Shown: piece after piece, positions 4,893-7,274 of the stretch
How positions within the stretch are numbered: the first letter of the stretch is position 1
How the letters are laid out: each line of letters starts with the position of its first letter
Translations under genes and position numbers: made by a program
The notes under the pieces: generated by a model
Databases searched by the model: none
What the model saw: only the letters and a program-made list of their open reading frames with translations
What the model was told of the DNA's origin: nothing
DNA from: JBAWAP01 sp049589355
Lineage (GTDB): Bacteria; Chloroflexota; Anaerolineae; VGOG01
Direction: 5' to 3'
DNA length: 7,274 nucleotides
NCBI GenBank assembly: GCA_049589355.1
Contig: JBAWAP010000257.1
Span: forward strand, 1-7,274

Positions 4893-7274
4893 ATGAAGAG
4901 ACTCATAGTCGGGTTAGCTGTAATCATGCTCGTGAGCGGCGGGTTGTTGATTGCTGCGGTGATGCGCGCCAGCGCCGAAGATTCCTGGCTTTTGCAGACG
5001 CCGACCCCAACCTTGACGCTGACCCCAACCGACACGCCGGCCAGCACGATCACACCTACCAGCACGCTGACGCCTACCGCGACGGCAACTCTCACCTCGA
5101 CGGCGACAGCCACACTAACCCCGACGGCAACGCCCACGGCGACCCTTACCCCGACATTGACGCCCACATCCACATTCACCCCTACGGTCACGGCCACATG
5201 GACACCCACAGCCACGCTTACCAGCACACCAACACCAGCACCAACCGATACGCCAACGCTTACGGTCACTTACACGCCTACACCCACACCAACGGACACG
5301 GCGACACCCATACCTACCGTGACTGTCACCCCCACCACGACCATCACCCCCACACCCCCTCCAGCGGCCTTCCTCTTAATCAGTGAGGTCTGCTACGACG
5401 GCACGATTCCCGAGACCGAGGGCGACGAGTTTGTGGAACTATTCAACCCAACCGAGGGCGAGGTGGACCTGTCCGCCTATAAAATCGGCGATGAAGAGAC
5501 TAGGGGCAAGGGCGAGGGGATGTATCAGTTCCCGCTGGGGACAACCATCGGGCCTCAGGGTCTCTTCATCATAGCGAAGAACGCGGCCCAGTTCCAGGCC
5601 CGCTTCGGGTTCTATTCTGACTTCGAAGTGTTGGTCTCAGGTGCAAGCTATGCTGATACTCCGACGGTGCCAAATATGGGTGAGTACACTTCCTGGGCTA
5701 CGGGCAGTTGGGCCCTCTCCAACTCAGGAGACGAGATGCTGCTTCTGGGCCCCGCCGATGAGATCGTGGACGCCATCGCCTACAAGTCGGGCGACTATGC
5801 CGCCGTGGGCGTAACTGGCAACATCTCCGCTCCAGCCCCCAGGTCACTGCAGCGGGTGGGCGCCGGCGATACCAACGACATGAACGCCGACTTCGCCATC
5901 GCGGAACCCAATCCCGGTGCCCTGACGAATCTCCCGCCGCCTCCCTCACCTCCACTGCCAGCCCCACTGCCTGGCGGGATGTGGGCCTACTTTGGCTGCC
6001 TCCATTCCCACTCCACCTACTCCGACGGCAGCGGGCCACCGCGCTACGCCTACGCCGTGGGGCGGGCCAACGGGTTGCATTTCCTGGCCCTCACCGATCA
6101 TGACCATTATCTCCATGACGCCTGGTGGGCCGACACCCTGACTCAGGCCGAGGCAGCTACGGTGGATGGGACCTTCATGGCCCTGCGCGGCTTCGAGTGG
6201 ACAGGCCGGGTGGAGGGGCACATTAGCGTCTTGGGTACCGAGAGCTATGTCTCCCGCGATGATCCTGGCTACGATGCCCTCTCCGAGTTCTATGCCTGGC
6301 TCGCTGCCCAACGGGGCGCTGTCGCCCAGTTTAATCACCCTTTTGCGGACAGCGATTTCAATGACTTTGCTTACGACCCGGTAGCCGACGCAGTGATTGT
6401 CCTCCAAGAGTTGGGAAACGGCAGCCGAGACCAGTATTTCACCTTTGAGGGTGAGTACCTTCGCAGCCTCTACGCCGGTTGGCACGTGGGCGCAACCAAC
6501 AATGGCGACACCGAGACGCCCGATTGGGGCGCTGATACCCCGCACCGCACGGGAGTCGTCGCCCCGGCTTTAACCAAAGGCGACATCCTGGAGGCCCTGC
6601 GGGCGCGACGCACTTTCGCTACCGAGGACCGCAACCTGGCTTTAGCCCTACGCGCCGGAGAGACCCTTCGGGCTGAGCCTCAGGGCGGGGCCTGGATGGG
6701 CTCCATCATCCCCAAAACGCCGGCCATCACCTTTTCCGTAGACGTGGTTGACCCCGACGGGGAGAGTGTGAGTCTGGTGCTCTTCGACAGAGGGCTCGTG
6801 GTGGCCAGTGCCAGCTTCTCCGAAGCCACCATGCATACCTGGACGCTCACCGTGCCCGGTGTGCAGGGCCACTTCTACTTCGTGAAGGCCACCCAGGCCG
6901 ATGGCGACACCGCCTACACCAGCCCCTTATGGGTGGAAGGGGTAGCACCAGCGGACGTGGTCCTGCTCAACGAGTTCATGCCCGCGCCTCACAACGTAGA
7001 CTGGGATAACGATGGCACGGCCGATTACAACGACGAGTGGATTGAGCTTTACAATGCCGGCCAGGCCGTGGTGGGCCTGGGTGGGTGGCAACTGGACGAC
7101 GTGGCCGAGGGGGGCAGCGGGCCCTACACCATCCCCGCCGGCAAGATCATCCCGCCGGGCGGGTTCCTCGTCTTCTTCAAAAGAGACACCGGCGTCTCCT
7201 TGAACAACGATGAGGATTGGGTGCGCCTGCTGCGCCCCGACGGGACGGTGGCCGACGAATATCACTACACCCAC
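4893..7274 (+). CDS. Secreted, stalked LTD-PHP-LTD protein (putative extracellular phosphoesterase), 3' end outside window
   Basis: One frame with no stop runs 794 codons to the window edge. Residues 1-28 are a signal peptide (MKRLIVGLAV core, cleavage after A26-S27-A28). Residues 36-157 are a Thr-x stalk. LTD1 spans about 158-345 (FLLISEVCYDG, DEFVELFNP, SNSGDEMLLLG, EPNPG). After a Pro-rich linker, a PHP domain spans about 363-590, with candidate metal ligands H371 and H373 (CLHSHSTYSDG), D402, H403 and H405 (LTDHDH), E435 (GFEW), H443, H482 (FNHPF) and D539. An Ig-like segment follows (about 595-685). LTD2 starts near 690 and has a D703-x-D705-x-D707-G calcium-type loop before DEWIELYN. 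PHP domains hydrolyse phosphoesters with two or three metal ions; the secreted context suggests an external nuclease or phosphodiesterase, but the substrate is inferred only. In related secreted PHP proteins I recall a late DNH motif; here it reads D539-T-E. ATG 4893 is preferred over in-frame ATG 4869 because AAGG at 4881-4884 fits it and it opens a clean signal peptide. Confidence 0.85.
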   Translation, partial: MKRLIVGLAVIMLVSGGLLIAAVMRASAEDSWLLQTPTPTLTLTPTDTPASTITPTSTLTPTATATLTSTATATLTPTATPTATLTPTLTPTSTFTPTVTATWTPTATLTSTPTPAPTDTPTLTVTYTPTPTPTDTATPIPTVTVTPTTTITPTPPPAAFLLISEVCYDGTIPETEGDEFVELFNPTEGEVDLSAYKIGDEETRGKGEGMYQFPLGTTIGPQGLFIIAKNAAQFQARFGFYSDFEVLVSGASYADTPTVPNMGEYTSWATGSWALSNSGDEMLLLGPADEIVDAIAYKSGDYAAVGVTGNISAPAPRSLQRVGAGDTNDMNADFAIAEPNPGALTNLPPPPSPPLPAPLPGGMWAYFGCLHSHSTYSDGSGPPRYAYAVGRANGLHFLALTDHDHYLHDAWWADTLTQAEAATVDGTFMALRGFEWTGRVEGHISVLGTESYVSRDDPGYDALSEFYAWLAAQRGAVAQFNHPFADSDFNDFAYDPVADAVIVLQELGNGSRDQYFTFEGEYLRSLYAGWHVGATNNGDTETPDWGADTPHRTGVVAPALTKGDILEALRARRTFATEDRNLALALRAGETLRAEPQGGAWMGSIIPKTPAITFSVDVVDPDGESVSLVLFDRGLVVASASFSEATMHTWTLTVPGVQGHFYFVKATQADGDTAYTSPLWVEGVAPADVVLLNEFMPAPHNVDWDNDGTADYNDEWIELYNAGQAVVGLGGWQLDDVAEGGSGPYTIPAGKIIPPGGFLVFFKRDTGVSLNNDEDWVRLLRPDGTVADEYHYTH
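4998..5363 (+). repeat. Degenerate 6-base-period tract coding a Thr-x stalk
   Basis: This is the part of the stalked LTD-PHP gene that codes residues 36-157. Almost every second residue is Thr, alternating with Pro, Leu, Ala, Ser, Val, Asp and a few aromatics. At DNA level this gives an ACN-NNN rhythm with all four third bases used. Such stalks are usually extended, often glycosylated spacers that hold a domain away from the cell surface. The varied codons suggest protein-level selection and not recent slippage. The tract opens spurious Val/Gly-rich and His-rich frames on the other strand and in another frame. Confidence 0.85.

Noticed and set aside
4869..4895. In-frame ATG 4869 as start of the stalked LTD-PHP protein
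   Set aside because: It would put a charged octapeptide before a signal peptide that begins cleanly at 4893, which has the better-spaced AAGG.
4736..5269. Minus-strand Val/Gly-repeat frame (177 codons)
   Set aside because: It is the reverse complement of the Thr-x stalk tract, and the plus strand has a signal peptide and domains in the same region.
5198..5386. His/Thr-rich plus-strand frame inside the stalk
   Set aside because: It is a shifted reading of ACC/CAC-rich repeats, with no ribosome site; the main frame continues unbroken through it.
5946..6545. Minus-strand 199-codon frame opposite the PHP domain
   Set aside because: The plus strand codes PHP metal motifs here; the antisense product has no recognisable features.

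Overview
The window looks like a chromosomal piece of a Chloroflexota bacterium, probably Anaerolineae-like. This is inferred from protein style and not from a marker gene. The signs are a secreted protein with a very long Thr-x/Pro stalk, lamin-tail-domain (LTD) proteins, a protein ending in a YLSFVVKNH-type tail, and tandem beta-sandwich repeats with recurring GYPTT.W motifs. All genes are on the + strand. I see no rRNA, tRNA, CRISPR array, transposase or phage gene.

Layout. (1) 3-1226 is the 3' end of a gene encoding at least three tandem beta-sandwich repeats of the kind I associate with the C-termini of large Chloroflexota envelope or glycosyltransferase-39-like proteins. (2) It overlaps by 4 bases (ATGA) a complete GT4-family glycosyltransferase, 1223-2449, so the two are probably translationally coupled and work in surface glycan or glycoprotein assembly. 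(3) 2450-2675 is a dense regulatory gap. It holds a candidate terminator, a near-consensus sigma70-type promoter (TTGACG-17-TATACT), then a leader that can be folded by eye into a closed three-way junction (2540-2640), and a strong Shine-Dalgarno. (4) 2676-4067 is a stand-alone GltD-like FAD/NAD(P)H oxidoreductase with two four-cysteine iron-sulfur motifs. (5) 4107-4739 is a small secreted single-LTD protein. (6) 4740-4892 contains a REP/MITE-like palindromic element. (7) 4893 to the window end (7274) is one uninterrupted 794-codon reading frame, still open at the edge. It encodes signal peptide, strict Thr-x stalk, LTD, PHP-type metal-dependent phosphoesterase domain, an Ig-like segment and the start of a second LTD.

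How the parts fit. The first two genes suggest cell-surface glycosylation. The last two are exported LTD proteins, one carrying an apparent hydrolase on a stalk, which suggests an extracellular or surface phosphoesterase. The oxidoreductase between them has its own promoter and leader and is not obviously linked to either function, though it could be co-transcribed with the small LTD gene 39 bases downstream.

Best leads for something undescribed are the structured leader RNA before the GltD-like gene and the LTD-PHP-LTD stalked exoprotein, whose last PHP metal motif appears altered.
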